Assembly: GCA_030043395.1 (NCBI GenBank)
Contig: JASHXW010000421.1
Span: 1-7,460, forward strand
Direction: 5' to 3'
Length of the DNA stretch: 7,460 nucleotides
Origin: Streptosporangiaceae bacterium
GTDB taxonomy: Bacteria > Actinomycetota > Actinomycetes > Streptosporangiales > Streptosporangiaceae
The position numbers and the translations under genes were made by a program. Each line of letters starts with the position of its first letter. The stretch's first letter is position 1. The notes under the pieces were generated by a model. The model made no database searches. It was given only the letters and a program-made list of their open reading frames with translations, and was not told where the DNA came from. Of the stretch, positions 1 through 5,728 are shown piece by piece.

Positions 1-12
1 GCCCTGGTCAAT

Positions 13-89
13 TGGGGTGGGCGAAGGGACTTGAACCCTCGACATCCAGGACCACAACCTGGCGCTCTGCCAACTGAGCTACGCCCACC
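13..89 (-). tRNA. tRNA-His, anticodon GTG
   Basis: Read on the minus strand, the sequence folds as a full cloverleaf. The 7-bp acceptor stem pairs GTGGGCG (88-82) with CGCCCAC (23-17). The anticodon stem CCAGG/CCTGG encloses the loop TTGTGGT, giving anticodon GTG, and the T arm contains GGTTCAAGTCC. A G at 89 faces C73 at 16, the extra G(-1):C73 pair that is the identity mark of bacterial tRNA-His. The CCA end is encoded in the DNA (15-13). The gene lies 41 nt downstream of orn on the same strand. It could be co-transcribed with orn or use its own promoter, for which TATGCT at 119-114 is a weak -10 candidate with no clear -35 box. Confidence 0.97.
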
Positions 90-113
90 ATCGCCGCCGT
101 GACGGCTTGTCGA

Positions 114-119
114 AGCATA
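114..119 (-). promoter_or_regulatory. possible -10 box for tRNA-His
   Basis: TATGCT on the minus strand fits the actinobacterial TANNNT -10 pattern. It would place transcription start about 18-20 nt before the mature tRNA 5' end, a normal tRNA leader length. There is no convincing -35 hexamer at 16-18 nt, so read-through from orn is an equal alternative. Confidence 0.3.
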
Positions 120-130
120 CCGGTCAACGG

Positions 131-859
131 TTAGTCCGCCGAACCGGATTCCTTCCTGTCGGCAGGGTCATTCGCCGTGCCGGAGGCGGCCGATGGCACG
201 GCGCCTGAGGTGCCTGGGGGCACGGTGCCGGAGGTGCTTTGGGGCACGGTCGCTGGGCGGCCAGCGGGCGAGGTGAACCTGGCGGCTATCTCGCGAGCGG
301 TCGCGGAATCAGGGCCTGGCATCGGGACGAACACAGCCTCGCGGTAGTACCGCAGTTCCCTGATGCTCTCCTTGATGTCGGCAAGCGCCCGGTGACCGCC
401 GACCTTCGCGGGGCTGGCGAAATAGACGCGTGGGTACCAGCGCCTGGCCAGTTCCTTGATGCTGGAGACATCGACCATCCGGTAGTGCAGGTAATCGTCG
501 AGCCGCGGCAGGTCCCTGGCGAGGAAGGCACGGTCGGTTGCGATGGAGTTCCCGCACAGGGGCGCCTTCCTGGCCTCGGGGACGTGCTGGCGCACGTATC
601 CGAGCACGAGGTCCTGGGCCTCGGCCAGCGTGATGCCGCCTGGGAGCTCCTCAAGCAGCCCCGAGGCGGTGTGCATCTGGCGCACCACCTCAGGCATCGT
701 GTCGAGCGCTTCAGCCGGAGGCTTGATGATCACGTCGATGCCCTCGTCGAGCTCGTTCAGCTCACCATCGGTGACCACGCAGGCGATCTCGACCAGCGCA
801 TCGCTACCGAGATCAAGGCCGGTCATCTCACAGTCAATCCAGACCAGTCGGTCAGTCAC
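131..859 (-). CDS. orn: oligoribonuclease (3'-5' exoribonuclease, DEDDh)
   Basis: Orn degrades short RNA fragments (nanoRNA, including linear pGpG from c-di-GMP turnover) to mononucleotides in the cytoplasm, using two metal ions. The DEDDh set is visible: D9 and E11 in WIDCEMTG, D109 in GNSIATDRAF, H156 in GGHRALAD, and D161. Family motifs such as PLCGNSIATDR and DVSSIKELARRWYP are intact. The catalytic domain ends near residue 190. The protein is 242 residues, against about 180-215 for most Orn proteins. The surplus is a Ser/Thr/Pro/Gly/Ala tail with three 8-residue repeats. The start is GTG at 859, and homology begins within the first residues, so no later start fits. There is no good ribosome binding site, but TAGGCT lies six bases upstream, suggesting leaderless translation. 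The neighbouring tRNA-His matches actinobacterial synteny (orn-hisT in Mycobacterium tuberculosis). Confidence 0.96.
   Translation of the reverse strand: MTDRLVWIDCEMTGLDLGSDALVEIACVVTDGELNELDEGIDVIIKPPAEALDTMPEVVRQMHTASGLLEELPGGITLAEAQDLVLGYVRQHVPEARKAPLCGNSIATDRAFLARDLPRLDDYLHYRMVDVSSIKELARRWYPRVYFASPAKVGGHRALADIKESIRELRYYREAVFVPMPGPDSATAREIAARFTSPAGRPATVPQSTSGTVPPGTSGAVPSAASGTANDPADRKESGSAD
173..250 (-). repeat. tandem 24-bp repeat in the 3' end of orn
   Basis: About three imperfect 24-bp units encode residues 204-229 of Orn as an 8-residue repeat: TVPQSTSG, TVPPGTSG, AVPSAASG. The units keep V-P at the second and third positions and S-G at the seventh and eighth. The composition suggests a flexible, disordered tail beyond the nuclease domain. 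The repeat may vary in copy number between strains. Confidence 0.75.
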
Positions 860-865
860 GAGTCC

Positions 866-871
866 AGCCTA
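866..871 (-). promoter_or_regulatory. -10 box of a probable leaderless orn promoter
   Basis: TAGGCT on the minus strand matches TANNNT and is separated from the GTG start (859) by six bases. Transcription would then begin at or next to the G of the start codon. That is the usual geometry of leaderless actinobacterial genes and fits the lack of a Shine-Dalgarno sequence. The -35 region is not recognisable. The rest of the 95-bp gap (860-954) shows no other signal. Confidence 0.45.
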
Positions 872-954
872 GGCCCAGCAGCGCGGGCCGGCACGATCCG
901 GCGTCAGGTCGGGCGCGAACAACGAGGCAACGTGTCCATTGCTTGCCCGCAAAG

Positions 955-1614
955 TCAGGTGTTGCGTGGCTGGGTGATGTGAGCAGGGACCTCGATGCCC
1001 TCTCGCAGCAGCGGGTCAGGCACGGCCGGACCGACCGTCATCGTGATCGGCAGGACGCCAGCCCAGTAGTCAAGCTCGTAGTCCTCGTCCTCGTCCTTGG
1101 GCCCGCCTTCGCGCATCTTGACCGACGCCTCGCCCAGGGCGAGCGCGAGGACCGACGTGGCTGCCATCTCCTTGGCGCTCGGCTGGCGTGAGTTCTCCCA
1201 GCGGCCCGGGATCAGTTGCTCGGTAATCGCGCGCAGCGCATCGCGCCGCTCGTTCTCGTCGGTGACCAGGCGAGCTTCGCCGTACATGACCGCGCTGCGG
1301 TAGTTCATGGAGTTGTTGAAGACGGACCTCGCGCAGACCAGGCCGTCAAGCAAGGTCACAGTGACGCAGATCTGCGCCCCGGCCGCGAACCGAAACGATC
1401 GGTTGGCAGACGAGCCATGCAGGTACAGTGTCTCCCCGATGCGCCCGTATCCAGTTGGCAGCACGGCAGGAGCGCCGTCGATGACGACGCCCAGATGGCA
1501 GATCAGGCCGGCGTCCAGCACCGCGTGCAGCGCGGCGCGATCCGCCTGCCCGCGCTCACGGTGCCGGCCAAGTTTGGTTCGCTGGGTGAGCGAGAGTGTT
1601 TGAAAGGGGTTCAT
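955..1614 (-). CDS. FMN-binding split-barrel protein, pyridoxamine 5'-phosphate oxidase family (NimA-like)
   Basis: The 219-residue protein belongs to the pyridoxamine-phosphate-oxidase-like flavin-binding family (Pyridox_ox_2 / COG3467), which also contains NimA nitroimidazole reductases. Visible marks are RTKLGRHRERG (12-22), the first barrel strands CHLGVVIDGAPAVLPTGYGR (39-58), LYLHGSSANRSF (63-74), NYRSAVMYGEARLV (104-117) and the C-terminal WAGVLPI strand (184-190). These proteins normally bind FMN (sometimes haem or F420 in relatives) as dimers. The true substrate is unknown, and it should not be called PdxH. Homology begins by about residue 7 and no internal start precedes it, so ATG 1614 is the best start. 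It has only a poor ribosome binding site, while TACCGT lies eight bases upstream. Its start is one base from the divergent phosphotransferase gene. Confidence 0.9.
   Translation of the reverse strand: MNPFQTLSLTQRTKLGRHRERGQADRAALHAVLDAGLICHLGVVIDGAPAVLPTGYGRIGETLYLHGSSANRSFRFAAGAQICVTVTLLDGLVCARSVFNNSMNYRSAVMYGEARLVTDENERRDALRAITEQLIPGRWENSRQPSAKEMAATSVLALALGEASVKMREGGPKDEDEDYELDYWAGVLPITMTVGPAVPDPLLREGIEVPAHITQPRNT
1602..1609 (+). promoter_or_regulatory. strong Shine-Dalgarno for the phosphotransferase gene
   Basis: GAAAGGGG sits six bases before ATG 1616 and decides that start over the in-frame GTG codons at 1634 and 1643. It lies inside codons 2-5 of the divergent flavoprotein gene, so the plus-strand leader and promoter must lie within that coding sequence. 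Confidence 0.7.
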
Positions 1615-1615
1615 A

Positions 1616-2677
1616 ATGCCCTACGGTAGCCGCGTGGACAGCGTGCCAGGAATCCCGGACCCAGCCAGGCTCGAAGCGTGGATCAGCGCCAACGCAACCG
1701 GCGACGCCGGTGGCAAGCTAGCCGGCATCCAGCTGATCTCCGGCGGGCGGTCGAATCTCACCTACCGGCTTGACCTGGACGCTGGCACCCTGGTCCTGCG
1801 GCGGCCGCCGCTTGGCCACGTGCTGCCGACGGCCCACGACATGACCCGCGAGTACCGCGTGCTGTCGGCCCTGTCCGGCACCGCGATACCGGTCCCCGCG
1901 ACGGTGGCGTTCTGCGCTGACGCTGACGTGGTCGGCGCTCCGTTCTACCTGATGCGCTACGTCGACGGCCGGGTGCTGCGCACCAGGGAGCAAGGCGCCG
2001 ACGTGACTCCGGACCAGGCCAAGGCGCTCGCTGAGGGCGTGGTCGACATGCTCGCGGCGATCCACGCGACCGACATCGACGCCGTGGGGCTCACCAGCTT
2101 CGGCCGCCCTGAGGGGTATATGGCCAGGCAGTTCGCCCGCTGGCAGAAGCAGTGGGAACTGTCGAACACCAGGGAGGTGCCGGGCTACGACGACCTGGTC
2201 CGCCGCCTCGCCGCGGGGCTGCCCGAGCATACCGAGGGCACCCTCGTGCACGGCGACCTGCGCCTGGACAACATGCTCGTCACGCTGCAGCCCCGGCCTT
2301 CGGTCGCTGCGGTCGTCGACTGGGAGATGTCCACGCTCGGCGATCCGATGGCCGACCTGGGCCTGACCTTGATGTACTGGTCCGACCCTGGCGAGGAGGA
2401 CTGGCTGCGGATCACCGAGGGGGGCTCGGTCACCACGATCCCCGGCTTCCTCAGCCGGGCCCAGGCCGGGGCCCGTTACGCGGAGCTGACCGGCCGCGAT
2501 ATCTCCGGGATCGGCTACTACCTGGCGTTCGGCTGCTTCAAGCTCGCGGTCGTGCTCGAGGGGATTCATGCGCGGTTCCTGCAGAACCAGACGGTCGGCG
2601 AGGGATTCGAGCGAGAGGGCCCGGCCGTGCCCAAGCTCATCGAGCGGGCCCACCACCAGCTCGACGAGCTCGCCTAG
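1616..2677 (+). CDS. APH-fold phosphotransferase, ACAD10/ACAD11/LvaA-like kinase
   Basis: This 353-residue cytoplasmic protein has the aminoglycoside-phosphotransferase (APH) kinase fold. Visible parts are the nucleotide loop ISGGRSNLTY (41-50), LRRPP (61-65), helix-C Glu near E79 in REYRVL, the hinge FYLMRYVDG (110-118), the catalytic loop HGDLRLDN (212-219, D214 and N219), and the metal-binding VVDWEMSTLGDPMADLG (233-249, D235). The sequence resembles the kinase domains of ACAD10/ACAD11 and bacterial LvaA more than true antibiotic kinases. Members of that group phosphorylate 4-hydroxyacyl-CoA intermediates, so a hydroxyacyl-CoA kinase role is a fair hypothesis. No acyl-CoA dehydrogenase gene lies in this window to support it. 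The start is fixed by GAAAGGGG. The gene converges on the vWA gene with 8 bp between stop codons. Confidence 0.92.
   Translation: MPYGSRVDSVPGIPDPARLEAWISANATGDAGGKLAGIQLISGGRSNLTYRLDLDAGTLVLRRPPLGHVLPTAHDMTREYRVLSALSGTAIPVPATVAFCADADVVGAPFYLMRYVDGRVLRTREQGADVTPDQAKALAEGVVDMLAAIHATDIDAVGLTSFGRPEGYMARQFARWQKQWELSNTREVPGYDDLVRRLAAGLPEHTEGTLVHGDLRLDNMLVTLQPRPSVAAVVDWEMSTLGDPMADLGLTLMYWSDPGEEDWLRITEGGSVTTIPGFLSRAQAGARYAELTGRDISGIGYYLAFGCFKLAVVLEGIHARFLQNQTVGEGFEREGPAVPKLIERAHHQLDELA
1623..1628 (-). promoter_or_regulatory. possible -10 box of the flavoprotein gene
   Basis: TACCGT (TANNNT) on the minus strand lies eight bases before ATG 1614. Start of transcription would fall at or within two bases of the start codon, giving a leaderless or nearly leaderless message. 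A weak -35 candidate, TTCCTG, lies 18 bases further upstream (1652-1647). Both boxes are inside the first codons of the divergent phosphotransferase gene. Confidence 0.3.
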
Positions 2678-2689
2678 CCGGGCCGCTAG
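2674..2689. other. short inverted repeat holding both convergent stop codons
   Basis: CTAGC (2674-2678) and GCTAG (2685-2689) flank CGGGCC. The arms contain the TAG stop of the plus-strand phosphotransferase and the TAG stop of the minus-strand vWA gene. Five base pairs and no T tract make it a weak candidate bidirectional terminator. It may be a by-product of two facing TAG codons. Confidence 0.25.
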
Positions 2690-4470
2690 CGCGCAGAGCA
2701 GTTCGCGCTGCAGAGCCGGTGCGCGATCGCGCGGAAGAACACCTTCCCGATGTCCTGCGGGTTGGTGATCTGGTAGGCCTGCCCGCCCGTGATATGCGCG
2801 ATGTGCTGCAGCTGCTGATAGATCGGCGACTTGCCGAAGATGATGATGATCACAGTCAGCGGCTTGGATGAGTTGGAGATCTTGCTGAGCTTCTTGATCA
2901 GGGCCGGGGCTGTGATGTCGCCGCGCGCATTCTCCACGCCTGAGGTCAGCACGACCACGGTGTTGATGTACTTGGGCTGGTAGGTCCGCTGCATGTACTC
3001 ATAGGCGTCGAGGATGGAGCCATACAGGGCGACCGACGACCCTCCGTTGGCCTGAAGCTCGCCCGAGATCTTGGCGAGCAGGTCCCGCCTGCTGACGTTG
3101 CCGACGTTGCCGGTCAGCGGGCCGACCGGGACGAGTGGCTTGTAGGGGAGCTGCTTGTCCAGGTTGTCGGCGAACTCCCACAGGCCGATGCTGGACGTGC
3201 CCGCGAACAGCGAGAGCCCGAGCGCCGCGGTTTGCGACATCTCGTGCTCCAGCGTCGGGCCGGTGGGGTCAGCCGGGTCGGCCGGGACGTTCATCGCCGA
3301 TGACACGTCAACCAGGGCCAGGTTGCGGGACGGCAAGGCGACCGTGTTCCATGCCTGCAGAGTGCTCGACGCCGCCGTCGGCGCAGCAGGCGGTGCCAGC
3401 TGCAGGAGCTGGCTGCCCAGGCCGAATGCCTTCGGCGGCTGGTCGGCACTGCCAGCACCAGATCCGGTGCGGAACCCGGCGTACCTGATCACCCCCTCGG
3501 CGAAAGGCGTGGTCAGCATCTGGCCGAAAGCCTTGGCCCCTGCGTACCGGAGCGGATTGGACGTCGTCAGGACGTACGGGTAGTCCAGCTCCGGGCTGCC
3601 GAGCATGGCCGTGTTGCCGGTCGGGTAGATAGCCGCGAGCGGTTGCTGAGGGTTGGCCTCGTCGTAGGCAAGGACCGCCTGCTCGCTGGTAACCGTCACC
3701 GGGAGGCCGTCGAGCGGCGGTGCCGCGAGCTCGACGAACGAGCTCAGCGAGACCGTGTTGTCGAAGTAGGGGGTCACCTCGGAGGCGTAGGCGAACCTGG
3801 TGAGCCTCACTCGTGCCGACGCGCCCTTGCCGAGTAGCCGTTCGATCTCGATCAGCGTCGCGAGGCCTGCCGCGCTCTGATTGGGATCGGGCAGGTCTAC
3901 CCGGAGGTCCTTGGGTTCCGGTGGCCCGCCCGCCGACTGAGGTAGCAGGAAGCGCCAGCCTGCCTTGCGGAACTCCGGCGCCTTCGCGGCCGCCGCGGCG
4001 TTCGGCATGACCATCATCAGCGGGGAGCGGGCGACGCTGAATCCCGCGGGCTGGACGTTCGTGGCGCCCTCGGCGAAGCCGCGGGCCTCGTCGACCCACA
4101 GGCTTGAGTCAGGGATCCAGGCATCGACCGGGCTGCGGAGGTTCGGGTCCTGCCCGTCGATCTGGGCGGTGGACTGCGCGGGCGCCTCCGCAGAGATCGC
4201 GGCGATGACGCACTTCCCGTCTACCCGGTGCTGCTCGCGATTGAAGACCTGGGCGATGCGCTGGATCGCCGGCGCGATGTCGGTGCTGACCGCGACATTG
4301 ATCCGGACCGGATTCTTCGAGCACGAGCTACGGTTCAGGATCTGCGCCGAGCTCCGGCCGACCAGCACCGCGAGGCAAGCGACCACGGCGAGCACGACAA
4401 GGTACCTCGTCTTGACCCGGCGCTTGCGACGCCTGCTCGCCTTGCCGCGAGTTGAGCGCGGAACGGTCAC
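2686..4470 (-). CDS. membrane-anchored substrate-binding and von Willebrand A domain protein
   Basis: The 594-residue protein starts with an Arg/Lys-rich segment (residues 8-22) and one hydrophobic helix (about 23-39), so it is probably anchored with the bulk outside the cell. VVAC at 29-32 resembles a lipobox, but its hydrophobic run is short and continues past the Cys, so a plain anchor is likelier. Residues about 56-335 look like a periplasmic-binding-protein-type (solute-binding) domain: VNVAVSTD-like opening strand, VDAWIPDSSLW, RSPLMMVMP, GMPV-like VTVTSEQAVLAYD. Residues about 384-580 form a vWA domain. The metal site is odd: DxSxS reads D388-V-S390-S-A392, the expected Thr is V480, and LTDG reads LTSG with S510. 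Cys pairs C50/C87 and C587/C591 could form disulfides. GTG 4470 is preceded by GAGG at 5-base spacing. The ligand and partners are unknown. The protein is a single-gene unit facing the phosphotransferase gene. Confidence 0.88.
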   Translation of the reverse strand: MTVPRSTRGKASRRRKRRVKTRYLVVLAVVACLAVLVGRSSAQILNRSSCSKNPVRINVAVSTDIAPAIQRIAQVFNREQHRVDGKCVIAAISAEAPAQSTAQIDGQDPNLRSPVDAWIPDSSLWVDEARGFAEGATNVQPAGFSVARSPLMMVMPNAAAAAKAPEFRKAGWRFLLPQSAGGPPEPKDLRVDLPDPNQSAAGLATLIEIERLLGKGASARVRLTRFAYASEVTPYFDNTVSLSSFVELAAPPLDGLPVTVTSEQAVLAYDEANPQQPLAAIYPTGNTAMLGSPELDYPYVLTTSNPLRYAGAKAFGQMLTTPFAEGVIRYAGFRTGSGAGSADQPPKAFGLGSQLLQLAPPAAPTAASSTLQAWNTVALPSRNLALVDVSSAMNVPADPADPTGPTLEHEMSQTAALGLSLFAGTSSIGLWEFADNLDKQLPYKPLVPVGPLTGNVGNVSRRDLLAKISGELQANGGSSVALYGSILDAYEYMQRTYQPKYINTVVVLTSGVENARGDITAPALIKKLSKISNSSKPLTVIIIIFGKSPIYQQLQHIAHITGGQAYQITNPQDIGKVFFRAIAHRLCSANCSAR

Positions 4471-4491
4471 TGTGTCCTCGATCGAGTGCGG

Positions 4492-4522
4492 GGGTCCAGG
4501 TACGCCCGGGTCCAGGTGCGCC
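4492..4522. repeat. tandem 15-bp direct repeat in the vWA gene leader
   Basis: GGGTCCAGGTACGCC (4492-4506) and GGGTCCAGGTGCGCC (4508-4522) match at 14 of 15 bases, with a period of 16. They lie 22-52 bases before the GTG start of the vWA gene, probably in its untranslated leader. They could be protein-binding sites or chance duplication. I recognise no regulator. Confidence 0.6.
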
Positions 4523-4560
4523 TGGCATTCAGGTGGGGGCCGTGACCAGTAGGTCCCTGG

Positions 4561-4574
4561 GTAGAAAATTCTAC
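4561..4574. promoter_or_regulatory. AT-rich palindrome overlapping a -10-like box upstream of the vWA gene
   Basis: GTAGAA-AA-TTCTAC is a 6-bp perfect inverted repeat in one of the few AT-rich spots of the window. On the minus strand it contains TAGAAT (4573-4568), a good -10 match that would start transcription near 4561 and leave a leader of about 90 nt. No -35 box is clear at 16-18 bases. An operator that blocks this promoter when bound is a reasonable reading. Confidence 0.45.
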
Positions 4575-4588
4575 TGAACTACGGCTAA

Positions 4589-4610
4589 TCTGACCCCCCG
4601 GTCGGCCAGA
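4589..4610 (-). terminator. candidate terminator hairpin after the sugar operon
   Basis: As minus-strand RNA, TCTGGCC pairs with GGTCAGA (seven pairs, one of them G-U) around an 8-base G-rich loop. It lies about 70-90 nt after the kinase stop codon and just before the promoter-like region of the vWA gene. Only two T residues follow. Actinobacterial terminators often lack a T tract, but this remains a structural guess. Confidence 0.35.
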
Positions 4611-4678
4611 CCCGCGCCACTTCAGCCAGCAACGCAGGATCGTGGCGGTGCATCCCGCTCGTGAGCAGTCCCTGGATC

Positions 4679-5728
4679 TCAGCGCTGCGCGGCAGTCCGC
4701 CGCTCGAACTGCTCGCGGAGCCGTCGCTTGGCGCTGACCTCTGCCTGGGCCAGGTCCAGGCCGACCAGGGAGGCCCCGGCGACTGGCGCATGCAACAGCA
4801 CGCGGATATCGGCGGCCGGGAACTCGGCCAGGATCCTCGCCATCACGGTGTCCATCAGCAGCGGGTTGGCCGCGGCGATGATCCCGCCACCTAGTACTAC
4901 CGGCACGGGCTCGTCAGTAAGGCCTAGCCGCTTGATCGAGCTCCTGACCAGCAGGAAGATCTCTTCCGCCAGGCGCAGCACCAGGCTGCGGGCGATGTCG
5001 TCGCCAGCGTCGGCCACCTCGAAGACAATCGGAGGCAGGCTGGCCAGCTTGTCCCAGTTCAGCTGGCCGGTATGCAGTGCCTCTGCCACTTCGAGCGGCT
5101 CGGTCAAGCCGAATGCGGCCGGAATGGCTTGTCGCAGCGCCGTCCGCGGCCCTCTGCCGTCCTCGTCCCGCACGGCGTGCCAGTGCGCCTCGAGGCCCAG
5201 GCCAGAGCCGCCGCCCCAGTCGCCGGTGATCATGCCAAGCGCGAGGAACCTGGCCGTCCGGCCGTCCGGTGCCTTGCCCATGCCGTTGATGCCCGTTCCG
5301 CACGTGACGCCGACGCCCCAGTGCTGGCTAGCACCGCAGGCCGGGACGTCGTCGAGCCCGGCCCGGAGCACTGCGTAGGTGTCGTTGGCCACGGTCGTGG
5401 AGCCAGCCCAGCCCTGGGCGGCCAGCATGCGCTCGAGCTGCTGCTCCTCGGACGGCAGGTCCGCGTTGGCTACGCAAGCGACCAGGTGCGATGCAACCGC
5501 GCCGGTGGGCGGGACAGCCGGCGCCCCGCCATCCTGCTCGGAGTTCGCGAGCTTGACTGCGGAGCTGATCAGGTCACCGAGCAGCGCGATCGTGGCATCG
5601 CCGAGCCGGCCGGGCATGCCAGCGCCGCGCACCAGCGCGAGCAGCGTCCCGTCCTGGGCGACCAGGGCCACGTCTGTCTTGCTGTTGCCCCCGTCGATGG
5701 CGACAACAGCAGGAAGGCTGCCAGTCAC
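4679..5728 (-). CDS. BadF/BadG-type sugar kinase (N-acetylglucosamine/glucosamine kinase-like)
   Basis: The 349-residue protein is an ASKHA-fold ATP-dependent kinase of the BadF/BadG/BcrA/BcrD group, which includes N-acetylglucosamine and glucosamine kinases. Counting from GTG 5728, the phosphate-1 loop is AIDGGNSKTDVAL (10-22, D12), the likely catalytic region is ANDTYAVLRAG (114-124, D116), phosphate-2 is GVTCGTGIN (140-148 area), followed by GDWGGGSGLG (169-178) and the adenosine motif VLGGGIIAAANP (278-289). A longer frame opens at 5782, but homology starts at the GTG, which overlaps the GH4 stop as GTGA. That overlap supports coupled translation. The tail of about 30 residues after HAPVAGASLVGLDLA is charged and may be unstructured. 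The sugar acted on is not decided: free GlcNAc, glucosamine or glucose, or an intact disaccharide that then becomes the GH4 substrate. Confidence 0.9.
   Translation of the reverse strand: MTGSLPAVVAIDGGNSKTDVALVAQDGTLLALVRGAGMPGRLGDATIALLGDLISSAVKLANSEQDGGAPAVPPTGAVASHLVACVANADLPSEEQQLERMLAAQGWAGSTTVANDTYAVLRAGLDDVPACGASQHWGVGVTCGTGINGMGKAPDGRTARFLALGMITGDWGGGSGLGLEAHWHAVRDEDGRGPRTALRQAIPAAFGLTEPLEVAEALHTGQLNWDKLASLPPIVFEVADAGDDIARSLVLRLAEEIFLLVRSSIKRLGLTDEPVPVVLGGGIIAAANPLLMDTVMARILAEFPAADIRVLLHAPVAGASLVGLDLAQAEVSAKRRLREQFERRTAAQR

Noticed and set aside
96..106. GCCGT-G-ACGGC hairpin between orn and tRNA-His, as a terminator
   Set aside because: A one-base loop leaves at most four usable pairs, there is no T tract, and it would sit within the tRNA leader.
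239..982. 247-residue open frame on the plus strand opposite orn
   Set aside because: It is the antisense shadow of orn in high-GC DNA, has no recognisable domain, and orn has full catalytic motifs.
1718..2656. 312-residue open frame antisense to the phosphotransferase gene
   Set aside because: Composition (H, R, Q, G-rich, no domain) is typical of antisense shadow. The plus strand carries the intact kinase motifs.
2658..2670. AGCTCG-A-CGAGCT palindrome near the phosphotransferase stop, as a terminator
   Set aside because: The loop would be one base, it lies within codons for QLDELA, and no T tract follows.
2152..2871. 239-residue plus-strand frame running past the phosphotransferase stop
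   Set aside because: It is Arg/Pro/Gly-rich, overlaps two well-supported genes and has no motif.
4535..4555. DasR (dre)-like site around GTGACCAGT upstream of the vWA gene
   Set aside because: Only one half-site resembles the 16-bp consensus. The other half matches at about three of seven bases, and the site does not precede the sugar operon.
4540..4610. Riboswitch or mobile-element end in the 208-bp gap
   Set aside because: No known riboswitch core, no terminal inverted repeats with target duplications and no transposase remnant can be seen.
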